Both the position numbers and the translations under genes were made by a program. Positions 1 through 5,792 of a stretch of DNA of 15,049 nucleotides are shown here, piece after piece. Origin of the DNA: Planctomycetaceae bacterium (GTDB lineage: Bacteria; Planctomycetota; Planctomycetia; Pirellulales; Thermoguttaceae); the NCBI GenBank assembly GCA_031256755.1, contig JAIRPZ010000028.1, positions 1 to 15,049 on the forward strand. Direction: 5' to 3'. Below the pieces are notes generated by a model. The model had not been told where the DNA came from and searched no databases. It was given only the letters and a program-made list of their open reading frames with translations. How positions within the stretch are numbered: position 1 is the stretch's first letter; each line of letters opens with the position of its first letter.

Positions 1-17
1 GTGGCAGCCCATCGAGT

Positions 18-236
18 ATGGACAAAGGCGGTGTGCGCCAAGCCGAAGACTTCCATACCCCCTCATTATCGTCTTCTTTTGCGGAAAGATCAAGGGCGAT
101 CCGGCAGCGGCAGGAAAAATTGGAATTATCTTTGGATGCTCTGTGGCGGACGACGGAGCGGCAGGAGTGCATTCTTCGCCGGCTGGTCATCGACACCCGG
201 CAGCGGGAATGGAAAAAACTGTTGTTTTCGGACTAA
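18..236 (+). CDS. Small hypothetical protein at the end of a putative integrated element
   Basis: I do not recognise this 72-residue frame. It is open without a stop to the left window edge, so the true start may lie outside the window; ATG at 18 is only the first ATG seen. The second half (about residues 26-68) is rich in Arg, Glu, Gln and Leu and would form an amphipathic helix, with no membrane segment or signal peptide. It stops two bases before the cluster of inverted repeats that leads to the tRNA-Pro fragment at 345-386. If that fragment marks an integration boundary, this is the last gene of the element. It could also be a chance frame, since no homologous family came to mind. Confidence 0.35.
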   Translation: MDKGGVRQAEDFHTPSLSSSFAERSRAIRQRQEKLELSLDALWRTTERQECILRRLVIDTRQREWKKLLFSD

Positions 237-344
237 ATTTCGGATGCAAACGATCCGAAATATGGTGCAACTTTTGGTGCATCCGAAAATCCAAAAGTTC
301 TGCAATGCCTTGTTTTTAAGCGTCAAAATGAAGAAATCTTCGGA
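226..344. repeat. Cluster of TTCGGAT-type inverted repeats, possible integrase arm sites
   Basis: This gene-free stretch holds several copies of the core TTCGGA or its complement TCCGAA: near 226 (TTTTCGGA), 238, 253, 282 and 339. Two of them form a perfect 11-bp inverted repeat, TTTCGGATGCA at 238-248 and TGCATCCGAAA at 278-288. A second inverted repeat, AACTTTTGG at 269-277 and CCAAAAGTT at 291-299, interleaves with it, and TGGTGCA is directly repeated at 263 and 275. The cluster ends where the tRNA-Pro fragment begins. Repeated short sites beside an attachment core are typical of tyrosine-integrase arm-type or excisionase sites. That role is inferred from position and symmetry only. Confidence 0.45.
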
Positions 345-386
345 TTTGGGAGCAGGAAGTCGCAGGTTCAAATCCTGTCGCCCCGA
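345..386 (+). other. 3' fragment of tRNA-Pro(UGG), probable att site of an integrated element
   Basis: The segment reads as a tRNA from the anticodon loop to the discriminator base: loop TTTGGGA (345-351, anticodon TGG at 347-349, G37 after it), 3' anticodon stem GCAGG, five-base variable loop AAGTC, T stem GCAGG, T loop TTCAAAT, T stem CCTGT, acceptor 3' strand CGCCCCG and A73 at 386. UGG anticodon, G37, G72 and A73 are features of bacterial tRNA-Pro. The bases before the loop (TCGGA) cannot pair with GCAGG, so no 5' half exists here. Tyrosine integrases often recombine within the anticodon loop, rebuild the tRNA at one end and leave such a 3' copy at the other. By that logic the element lies to the left. 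Confidence 0.75.
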
Positions 387-487
387 CTTGACGGCATTCG
401 GAAAACTGTTCTGAATGAGCAAATATCAAAGTCCTGCCGGACTTTGCAAAAGTAAAAGGAGAAACGGAACTCCCCCGATTACACATC

Positions 488-516
488 TTGACGCGGCAAT
501 GCCGATAGGGTACAAT
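488..516 (+). promoter_or_regulatory. Sigma70-type promoter, duplicated copy 1
   Basis: TTGACG at 488-493, a 17-bp spacer and TACAAT at 511-516, each box 5/6 to the sigma70 consensus. It lies in the upstream duplication copy. It would transcribe the 22-codon truncated frame at 549-617 and then read into the true gene at 752. Confidence 0.7.
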
Positions 517-548
517 TCCGGCAGTTTGGGTAGTTTCTTTGGAGACGA

Positions 549-617
549 ATGTCCTATTTTATCCCGCTGGGGTTATTGTTTATCTGCTTTTTGACGACAT
601 TCGGAAAACTGTTCTGA
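549..617 (+). pseudogene. Truncated duplicate of the CorC-like gene start, 22-codon leader frame
   Basis: The upstream duplication copy carries the same GGAG ribosome-binding site and ATG as the full gene. It encodes the same first 14 residues, a hydrophobic N-terminus (MSYFIPLGLLFICF). The duplication junction then adds eight residues (LTTFGKLF) and a TGA stop. It is a by-product of the duplication and probably without function as a protein. Since promoter and ribosome-binding site are intact, it is likely to be translated as a short hydrophobic peptide from transcripts starting at the copy 1 promoter. Confidence 0.6.
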
Positions 618-690
618 ATGAGCCAATATCAAAGTCCTGCCGGATTTTGCAGAAGTAAAAGGCGAAACGGAACTCCCCCGTTTTCACATC

Positions 691-719
691 TTGACGCGGC
701 AATGCCGATAGGGTACAAT
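691..719 (+). promoter_or_regulatory. Sigma70-type promoter of the CorC-like gene, copy 2
   Basis: TTGACG at 691-696, 17-bp spacer, TACAAT at 714-719. The predicted start near 726 leaves a leader of about 26 bases containing GGAG at 743-746 ahead of ATG 752. It is identical in sequence to the copy at 488-516. Confidence 0.75.
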
Positions 720-751
720 TCCGGCAGTTTGGGTAGTTTCTTTGGAGACGA

Positions 752-2065
752 ATGTCCTATTTTATCCCGCTGGGGTTATTGTTTATCTGCTTTCTCGCAC
801 TGGGAGCCGGCTCACTCAAATCATTTTCACGGCATCGGCTCGAAGTTTTTTGCACCTCGCGCCGGTCGGAAAAACTGCTCGCCGATATTCTGAAACATTA
901 CGATCAAGCCGCATCCGCCGTGAATACCGCCCAAATCATCGCCGTTATTCTCTTCACGGCTGTTGTCATTTACGCTTGTCCGCTGCCGGAATCCGCCGCC
1001 GCCCGATGTGCCGCCGCCGGACTGGGAATCGCCGCCCTGCTGTTTGCCGAATTCTGGCTGCCGCGCGCACTTGCGAATATCTGGGGAACGTATATCGTTT
1101 ATTATGCTTGGTCGCTTTGGAGTTTAATCGGACTGATCTTTCTGCCGCTGACTTTCATCGACCGGCTGATTACCGTTTTCTTCCGCCGCCTTGCCGGGCA
1201 TGCTGATGATAACAATGACGAAGAAACTTTCGGCAAAGAAATCCGCACCATTGTGACCGAAGGACACCGTGAAGGACTTCTCGAAGGCGATGCCCGCGAA
1301 ATGATCGAAGGGGTTATCGAATTGCAGGATGTCTCGGTTTCCGAAGTGATGACTCCCCGAACTGATATGAAAAGCATTTCGGTTTCTCTTTCGTGGGACG
1401 AAATGCTGAAATATGTGATGAGCGTATCCCATTCACGGATACCGGTTTACAAAGAGACGCGGGACGATATTATCGGCGTTCTGCATATTAAAAATCTTCT
1501 GCGGGAACTGGCACAGCCCGATCCGGCAAGCCGCCGTCATTGGACGGAACTGCTGTCGGAACCGCTTTTCGTCCCGGAAACAAAGCCGGTTGATACGCTG
1601 TTGCAGGAGTTTCAGAACACACGGCGGGCAGCGGGTTCCGACAGCAATTCCCGAAACAATCTTGAAACAGACGACCGGGCGAAAGGACATCTTGCGATTG
1701 TTTTGGACGAATACGGCGGCGTTTCCGGGATTGTCACGCTCGAAGATATTTTGGAAGAAATTGTCGGTGAAATTAAGGACGAACATGATACTCTGATTAC
1801 CATTGCCGAAATTACGGAAATCGATCCGGGAACCTTTGAGGTTCTCGGCAAAACGCGGATTGATGATGTGAACAGTCAGTTGGGACTGCATTTGCCGGAC
1901 GAAGAGGACTACGATACCGTGGCGGGATTTATTTTTTCGACACTGGGACACGTTCCTGAAGCCGGCGAGTTTCTTGAGTTTGAATATGACGGATCAAAAT
2001 GCCGCCTGACGGTTGTCGCTGCTTCCCGCCGCCGTATCGAAAAAATCAGGATCGAGCGGGAATAA
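752..2065 (+). CDS. CorC/HlyC-family protein with CBS-domain pair and membrane N-terminus
   Basis: A 437-residue protein with the layout of CorC/HlyC (UPF0053) proteins, linked in the family to Mg2+/Co2+ efflux or membrane homeostasis. Hydrophobic segments lie at about residues 1-18, 58-78, 86-104 and 112-135. They are followed by an acidic linker and the characteristic VSEVMTPRTDM at 196-206, which opens the CBS pair. HSRIPVYKETRDDIIGVLH (227-245) belongs to CBS1, and DEYGGVSGIVTLEDILEEIVG (from ~317) to CBS2. The C-terminal ~80 residues fit the CorC/HlyC transporter-associated domain. The N-terminal membrane part is divergent from a textbook DUF21 domain. A poorly conserved stretch at about 275-305 separates the two CBS motifs. 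The start is supported by GGAG six bases upstream. The start region is duplicated upstream (388-590). It converges on the TolC-like gene with only 19 bp between stops. Confidence 0.9.
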   Translation: MSYFIPLGLLFICFLALGAGSLKSFSRHRLEVFCTSRRSEKLLADILKHYDQAASAVNTAQIIAVILFTAVVIYACPLPESAAARCAAAGLGIAALLFAEFWLPRALANIWGTYIVYYAWSLWSLIGLIFLPLTFIDRLITVFFRRLAGHADDNNDEETFGKEIRTIVTEGHREGLLEGDAREMIEGVIELQDVSVSEVMTPRTDMKSISVSLSWDEMLKYVMSVSHSRIPVYKETRDDIIGVLHIKNLLRELAQPDPASRRHWTELLSEPLFVPETKPVDTLLQEFQNTRRAAGSDSNSRNNLETDDRAKGHLAIVLDEYGGVSGIVTLEDILEEIVGEIKDEHDTLITIAEITEIDPGTFEVLGKTRIDDVNSQLGLHLPDEEDYDTVAGFIFSTLGHVPEAGEFLEFEYDGSKCRLTVVAASRRRIEKIRIERE

Positions 2066-2066
2066 C

Positions 2067-2086
2067 AACGGATAACGCATTCCGTT
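2067..2086. terminator. Possible bidirectional hairpin between convergent genes
   Basis: AACGGA at 2067-2072 and TCCGTT at 2081-2086 form a 6-bp stem with an 8-base loop. It sits in the 19-bp gap between the CorC-like and TolC-like stops and overlaps the stop codon of the latter. No strong T tract follows on either strand, so it is only a candidate shared terminator. Confidence 0.3.
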
Positions 2087-4658
2087 AATCAACATATTTC
2101 CGGTTCAGGCGGGGAACAGGCGGAGCAAGAATCATTTTGTTTCCGTGCGTGTCCGCTGCACCGCTGACGGTCGTGCCGGAATCAATCCAGCGTCCCGATG
2201 CGTCCAGCGTCATCGTTCCCATATTCAAATCCAGCAGCATCCGCTGGGTTTGGTAAGTAATCCATGTATTCAGGAAATTATTCTGACTGTTCATCAATCC
2301 GTTGAGCGCATTAATCAACTGCGTTGCCGTATTCGGATCAATTCTTCCTCCCCGCTGCGGCGGCTGTTCCATCCGCAACTGCATCACATCCACCCGTACC
2401 GTATCGACTAAAACAGCATTCCGGTTGATCTCAAAATCAATCTGACTCATCTGCACATTCCGCAGAATATTCCGCAGTTCCGCCTGCACGCCGTCCACAT
2501 AAACATAATAGTTCCGCCGGGCATTTTGGAATTCGATCTGACGGCGGCGGTAGTCCAGCATTTCGTTGTGCCGCGTTAAAGGAGAATCCCATGTTAAACC
2601 GGCACGCAGTTGTCCGTCGCTGCCGTCAAACTTCACTCCGCTGCGGTCAATCGTTCCCAATTCTCCCTGCAAGGTCAAATCCAGACCGCTGCGAAGTTTA
2701 TCCGCCGCGATTTCGATCTGCCGCCATGAATCTGCCAGTTGGGCTTTCCGGTTCATCCAGTCGAGACGGTGTTCCGAAGCCGATGCAAACGCATGTTCCG
2801 GTGTCAGCGTCACCGGCACCAGCGTAAGGGCATCCAATCTTGCCCGTGTCTGCAACAGCGATAAAGAAGCCAGTTCGTATTGAAACAGGGAAAGCACCCG
2901 GCGGATCCAATCGCGGTATGCGTCTTTTTGCCGCAATTCCGCAATGATTTTTTGCGTCCGTTCCCTGCTGCTGCCGGCTGAATCAGCCGGTACCGGCAGC
3001 GGATTTTTATCCGCCGGTTCCGCTTCCGCATCCGGTTTCAATGCCAGTTTTAAGACAGACGCGGCTTCCAGCACATCCTTGCTGAAGGAGCGTTCACGAA
3101 TCATTTTCCGTAACAAAATTTCATTTTGCTGAACAATTAACTCAAGCAGAGTGAACGCCGCCTGAATCCGGGACAAATTTTTCGGAATGTCTTTGTTCCG
3201 CAGATCAGCAATCCGTTTTTCAAATATTTTTGTATCATAAATGTCCGGTTCAATCCGTTCACCATGCTGAATCCTTTCATCAAGAAGCAATTTCAATGCA
3301 TTCAAGCCGGCGATTCGTTCCGGTGTTTTCTGCCGCAGCGTTTCCAAGTCCTTATCAAGAACAGCGATTTCCGCTTTTGTTTGCCGGATAATGGTTTCGA
3401 GGACATTCCGAAAATCCGGCGGCAGCGGCTGATCTTTTTTGCGCACCGCCGCAAGCAAACCGGCAACTTCTTCCTGCAATGCCGTTAAAGAGGGGGATAT
3501 TAACCGGAATTGTTCCAAAAGCGGATCGTCAATGTTCACTTTCAAATCCGGCGGCAGTCCCAGCGACCGGACGTAGGATTCCGTATTCTGATGATACAAA
3601 TTGATCTGTTTCAGCAGTCCGCTTTGCGAGACCAAAAGGTTTTGCCGTGTTTCTTCCACCTGATACACGTCGCTTACCTGATTGGCTTCAAACATTTCGA
3701 TAAACCGGTCAAGGTTTTCTTCCAAACTGATGACGTTTTGCCGCTGATTCTGAATCCGTATTTGCTCGGCCAGCAGTCCGTAAAAACCGGCACTGCCTGA
3801 TCCGGTGCCGCCGCTTGCGCCTGCCGGAGCGGCTTGCTGTCCGGCACCGGTCACGGTTTTCGTGTAAAAGCCCTGTTGAAAAAAGACCATCTGCCGGACG
3901 GCTGCCAAAAAATCCCGCTCGGTCTGCGTCAAGTTTTCGAGAACGATTTTCCGGCCGGCACCGCGTAACAGCGGCTGTACCAAACTGATATTCAAAATGG
4001 ATTCCGCTCCCCAATCGTGTTTGCCGCTCAACGACCACGTGATGGAATTGGCGAGACCGGCAACGAATTCGCCGCCGGTTGCCAGCAGCCGGCGTGCTTC
4101 GAGATTGGCATCGCTGGCAAGCGTATCATTTCCGCGCAGCCGTCCGTTGGCGGTGTAAAAAAGCGAACCGCCTCCGAAAAACTGGACTTCATAGCGGTAG
4201 CGTTCTTGCGAGACCTTCATTGCGGCAAGGTAAAGTCCTTCGAGGGCGGATTGATATTCCGGCGAATGGAGCAGGGCGAGATCGACGGCTTTGTCTTTAT
4301 CCAGCGGGACTTCTCCTTTTTCATTGACCGGTAAAAATTGCCGCCAGCGGGGATTTTCGGTATGCGGAGTCCATCCGTTTTTGCCGCCGTTGCCGGAGTG
4401 CGGCGGTAATCTCCGGTGAGCGGCGGGATCATCGGCGGGCATTGGTTCCCGATCGGGGTGGAACGGATCGAACATTCGGGACTCTTTTTTCGGTGTGATC
4501 CGGTAATCGTTCAGTGTCCATCGGGGATCGCAGGTGCCTTGTTTCAGAAGAGAATAAACTTCGCGGTCGGTTTGTACCCGATAGGATTGCCGGCTGCAAC
4601 TGCTGCCGAACAGGGCGACGCTGCCGATCAGCCAAAATATGCCCAGCCGCCGTACCAT
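2085..4658 (-). CDS. TolC-like outer-membrane efflux protein with long central helical region
   Basis: The 857-residue product fits the outer membrane efflux protein (TolC/OEP) family, which forms the trimeric channel of type I secretion and multidrug efflux systems. A hydrophobic N-terminus (residues 5-20) ends in GSSC with Cys at 21, compatible with a lipoprotein signal though the lipobox is not canonical. The first OEP-like half begins with LDKDKAVDLALLHSPEYQSAL near 118. The second carries TPEHAFASASEHRLDWMNRK near 617-636, followed by beta-strand-like sequence and a final helical pair. Between them, about residues 375-605, is a long charged region, probably coiled-coil, making the protein much longer than the usual 420-500 residues. 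I chose ATG 4658 over upstream in-frame starts (to 4976) because it gives the signal sequence and avoids overlapping the divergent lipoprotein gene. GGAGG lies 19 bases upstream, too far for a normal ribosome-binding site. No partner pump genes are adjacent. Confidence 0.85.
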   Translation of the reverse strand: MVRRLGIFWLIGSVALFGSSCSRQSYRVQTDREVYSLLKQGTCDPRWTLNDYRITPKKESRMFDPFHPDREPMPADDPAAHRRLPPHSGNGGKNGWTPHTENPRWRQFLPVNEKGEVPLDKDKAVDLALLHSPEYQSALEGLYLAAMKVSQERYRYEVQFFGGGSLFYTANGRLRGNDTLASDANLEARRLLATGGEFVAGLANSITWSLSGKHDWGAESILNISLVQPLLRGAGRKIVLENLTQTERDFLAAVRQMVFFQQGFYTKTVTGAGQQAAPAGASGGTGSGSAGFYGLLAEQIRIQNQRQNVISLEENLDRFIEMFEANQVSDVYQVEETRQNLLVSQSGLLKQINLYHQNTESYVRSLGLPPDLKVNIDDPLLEQFRLISPSLTALQEEVAGLLAAVRKKDQPLPPDFRNVLETIIRQTKAEIAVLDKDLETLRQKTPERIAGLNALKLLLDERIQHGERIEPDIYDTKIFEKRIADLRNKDIPKNLSRIQAAFTLLELIVQQNEILLRKMIRERSFSKDVLEAASVLKLALKPDAEAEPADKNPLPVPADSAGSSRERTQKIIAELRQKDAYRDWIRRVLSLFQYELASLSLLQTRARLDALTLVPVTLTPEHAFASASEHRLDWMNRKAQLADSWRQIEIAADKLRSGLDLTLQGELGTIDRSGVKFDGSDGQLRAGLTWDSPLTRHNEMLDYRRRQIEFQNARRNYYVYVDGVQAELRNILRNVQMSQIDFEINRNAVLVDTVRVDVMQLRMEQPPQRGGRIDPNTATQLINALNGLMNSQNNFLNTWITYQTQRMLLDLNMGTMTLDASGRWIDSGTTVSGAADTHGNKMILAPPVPRLNRKYVD

Positions 4659-4742
4659 AGAAAATGCTGTAAAAACCTCCGTGTATGCGGCTTTTATCGG
4701 CGTAAACTTGAGGAAAATGTTAATGATTCGGGAACAATCTTC

Positions 4743-4771
4743 TTGACGCAATGCAGGCAAATGATTATTCT
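4743..4771 (+). promoter_or_regulatory. Promoter of the small lipoprotein gene
   Basis: TTGACG at 4743-4748, 17-bp spacer, TATTCT at 4766-4771 (4/6). The predicted start near 4778 leaves a leader of about 32 bases before ATG 4810. It lies in the divergent region shared with the TolC-like gene, so both could be regulated together. Confidence 0.5.
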
Positions 4772-4809
4772 CCGCACGCAATTTTCCTTCGGCTGATTTG
4801 CGGAAAACG

Positions 4810-5085
4810 ATGTTCCGGTTTTTTTTCTGTTTTGGAGTTTCCTTTGTTTTGAGCGGATGTTTCTGCGATCCGGCACAATTCCGGCAGCCGGATTTGCTGC
4901 ATCCGGGGCATATTTCTGTGCAGCAGGAACGTATGAACCGATTTGATCCTTTTGCCAAATCCGGCATTGGACCCAAGATTGACGGGGACTACCCTGCCCC
5001 GGAAGGTTTTCGCGACCAAACATCGGGGATGCGAAAATACTACGATCCGCAGTACAAAACACAAAACGGAACAACCGGCAATTAG
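4810..5085 (+). CDS. Small predicted lipoprotein
   Basis: A 91-residue protein with a classic lipoprotein signal: MFRFFFCFGVSFVLSGC, with lipobox LSGC and lipidation Cys at residue 17, then CFCDP. The mature part is hydrophilic and rich in Pro, Gly, Asp and Tyr, with no domain I recognise. Repeated DP motifs (CDPAQF, FDPFAK, YYDPQ) suggest an extended, surface-bound peptide. A TTG start at 4798 would add four residues, but ATG 4810 gives the better signal peptide. No clear Shine-Dalgarno sequence is visible. It is divergent from the TolC-like gene with about 150 bp between starts, so a role beside that envelope protein is possible but unproven. Its frame is convincing because of the signal peptide and its own promoter. 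Confidence 0.7.
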   Translation: MFRFFFCFGVSFVLSGCFCDPAQFRQPDLLHPGHISVQQERMNRFDPFAKSGIGPKIDGDYPAPEGFRDQTSGMRKYYDPQYKTQNGTTGN

Positions 5086-5087
5086 TT

Positions 5088-5125
5088 GCGGCGAAACGGT
5101 TTCACGCGTTTGACAATTTCGCTGC
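5088..5125 (+). terminator. Hairpin downstream of the lipoprotein gene
   Basis: GCGGCGAAA (5088-5096) pairs with TTTCGCTGC (5117-5125) over 9 bp including one G-U pair, starting two bases after the lipoprotein stop. No T tract follows, so if it terminates transcription it is not a canonical intrinsic terminator. Confidence 0.3.
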
Positions 5126-5139
5126 GATACAGGAACAAT
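5110..5139 (+). promoter_or_regulatory. Possible promoter reading into the 98-bp inverted-repeat element
   Basis: A perfect TTGACA at 5110-5115 is followed after 18 bp by AACAAT at 5134-5139 (4/6). The predicted start near 5146 falls in the first arm of the inverted repeat at 5141-5244, so a transcript would begin with a foldable sequence. Confidence 0.3.
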
Positions 5140-5140
5140 A

Positions 5141-5244
5141 CCCACGTCTCCTGCAAAGTCCTAAAACTCACAAATATTAGGCAATTTAGGAAGGGGTTTT
5201 CACAACTTTTGACGGCAAAAAACCGACTTTGCAGGAGACGTAGG
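5141..5244. repeat. 98-bp inverted-repeat element (MITE-like, invertible segment or structured RNA)
   Basis: ACGTCTCCTGCAAAGTC at 5144-5160 is repeated in perfect inverted form at 5225-5241. With one mismatch the arms extend to 20 bp (5141-5160 and 5225-5244). The 64-bp interior is AT-rich and has smaller inverted repeats (CCTAAA/TTTAGG; CGG-CAAAAAA-CCG). No flanking target duplication is evident. It sits directly upstream of the promoters for the 156-aa/SNF2 gene pair. The symmetry is seen directly; whether it is a miniature transposon, an invertible switch or an RNA hairpin is undecided. Confidence 0.8.
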
Positions 5245-5251
5245 CGGTAAC

Positions 5252-5290
5252 CTAACATGCTTTACCGATTTCGGTATAATATGCTACAAT
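5252..5290 (+). promoter_or_regulatory. Overlapping promoters of the 156-aa/SNF2 operon
   Basis: Two overlapping candidates are visible. The first is CTAACA (5252-5257), 17 bp, TATAAT (5275-5280). The second is TTACCG (5262-5267), 17 bp, TACAAT (5285-5290) with an extended TG at 5282-5283. The leader to ATG 5322 would be about 25-35 bases and has no Shine-Dalgarno sequence. The 14 bases ATATGCTACAATAA at 5279-5292 recur at 8327-8340 before the SIS gene. Confidence 0.6.
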
Positions 5291-5321
5291 AACCGCTTGC
5301 AGATTATTCATATTCACTCTC

Positions 5322-5792
5322 ATGTCAATTTCCGTAAACACCAAAATCGGTTTCTTTTCTCTTGTGCCGACCGGTGAAAACGAAAGCGGTTTTGTCGGTG
5401 CAATACTTATTACCGACCCGCAGGGAACGCCGCTCGAATTCAAATGTGCTGAAGTCGTTCGTCCTACTGAAATACAGCGAGTTCTCTACGGCAGAAAAAT
5501 GAAACCGCATATCGCTGTCCAACTCTGCGGTGTGCCGCTTCTCAAAGCAGTGAGTATCACGCCGGAAATACTGTTCGTCAACGATGCCGCTCATTTAGAA
5601 ATTCGGCTGTCCGTTGCTGTGCCGGTACTTTGTATTATACAGGGCGGAATGACTGTATCTGCACACGAGACCTTTCCCGCAGATAAAAATATTATCAATG
5701 ATATACAGATTTCCTTTGATATGTCCGAACCATTTAACCGGATAAAAACTGCTGTTGAAGTCCTCGGCAAACAAGACAAACGATTCGCATAA
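5322..5792 (+). CDS. Conserved-looking 156-aa protein, first gene of a pair with a SNF2 helicase
   Basis: I cannot assign this protein to a named family. It appears to be a soluble alternating beta/alpha protein without signal peptide or membrane segment. The most structured part is residues 22-66, where GFVGAILITDPQGTPLEFKC is followed by VVRPTEIQRVLYGRKMKPHI. I have an impression, not verified, that similar small proteins occur in other planctomycetes next to a helicase. Its stop overlaps the start of the SNF2 gene (TAATG, sharing base 5792), implying translational coupling and joint function with the helicase. It is the first gene after the inverted-repeat element and its own promoters, and has no visible ribosome-binding site. 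It could be a helicase partner, a regulator or a recognition subunit; nothing in the sequence decides. Confidence 0.8.
   Translation: MSISVNTKIGFFSLVPTGENESGFVGAILITDPQGTPLEFKCAEVVRPTEIQRVLYGRKMKPHIAVQLCGVPLLKAVSITPEILFVNDAAHLEIRLSVAVPVLCIIQGGMTVSAHETFPADKNIINDIQISFDMSEPFNRIKTAVEVLGKQDKRFA

Larger units (their letters stand above)
388..793 (+). repeat. 203-bp tandem duplication covering promoter and start of the CorC-like gene
   Basis: Bases 388-590 and 591-793 are two head-to-tail copies at an offset of exactly 203. I count seven substitutions and no indels. All lie in the first ~100 bases, while the rest (promoter, ribosome-binding site and first 14 codons) is identical. Each copy contains a TTGACG/TACAAT promoter, TTTGGAGACG before an ATG, and the start of the CorC-like coding sequence. 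Only copy 2 continues into the full gene. Copy 1 begins two bases after the tRNA-Pro fragment. No microhomology is visible at the junction. Each copy also has a short hairpin, AAAGTCC/GGACTTT at 428-445 and a G-U version at 631-648. Confidence 0.92.

Noticed and set aside
1..414. A 137-codon open frame across the left edge
   Set aside because: It runs through the tRNA-Pro fragment and the repeat cluster and has irregular, Arg/Cys-rich composition; it is a chance frame.
126..422. Minus-strand 98-codon frame
   Set aside because: It is antisense to the tRNA fragment; its GRQDLNLRLPAPKSED segment is the typical artefact of reading a tRNA 3' end backwards.
428..445. AAAGTCC/GGACTTT hairpin as an intrinsic terminator
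   Set aside because: No T tract follows on either strand, and the downstream promoter does not require a terminator here.
1433..1951. Long antisense frame within the CorC-like gene
   Set aside because: It is fully covered by a convincing sense gene, with no ribosome-binding site or domain.
4659..4976. N-terminal extension of the TolC-like protein to an upstream ATG
   Set aside because: It would place a Cys/Lys-rich stretch before the signal sequence and overlap the divergent lipoprotein gene and its promoter.
5141..5244. CRISPR or transposon with coding capacity
   Set aside because: There are only two inverted arms and a 64-bp core; no direct-repeat/spacer pattern and no transposase frame.
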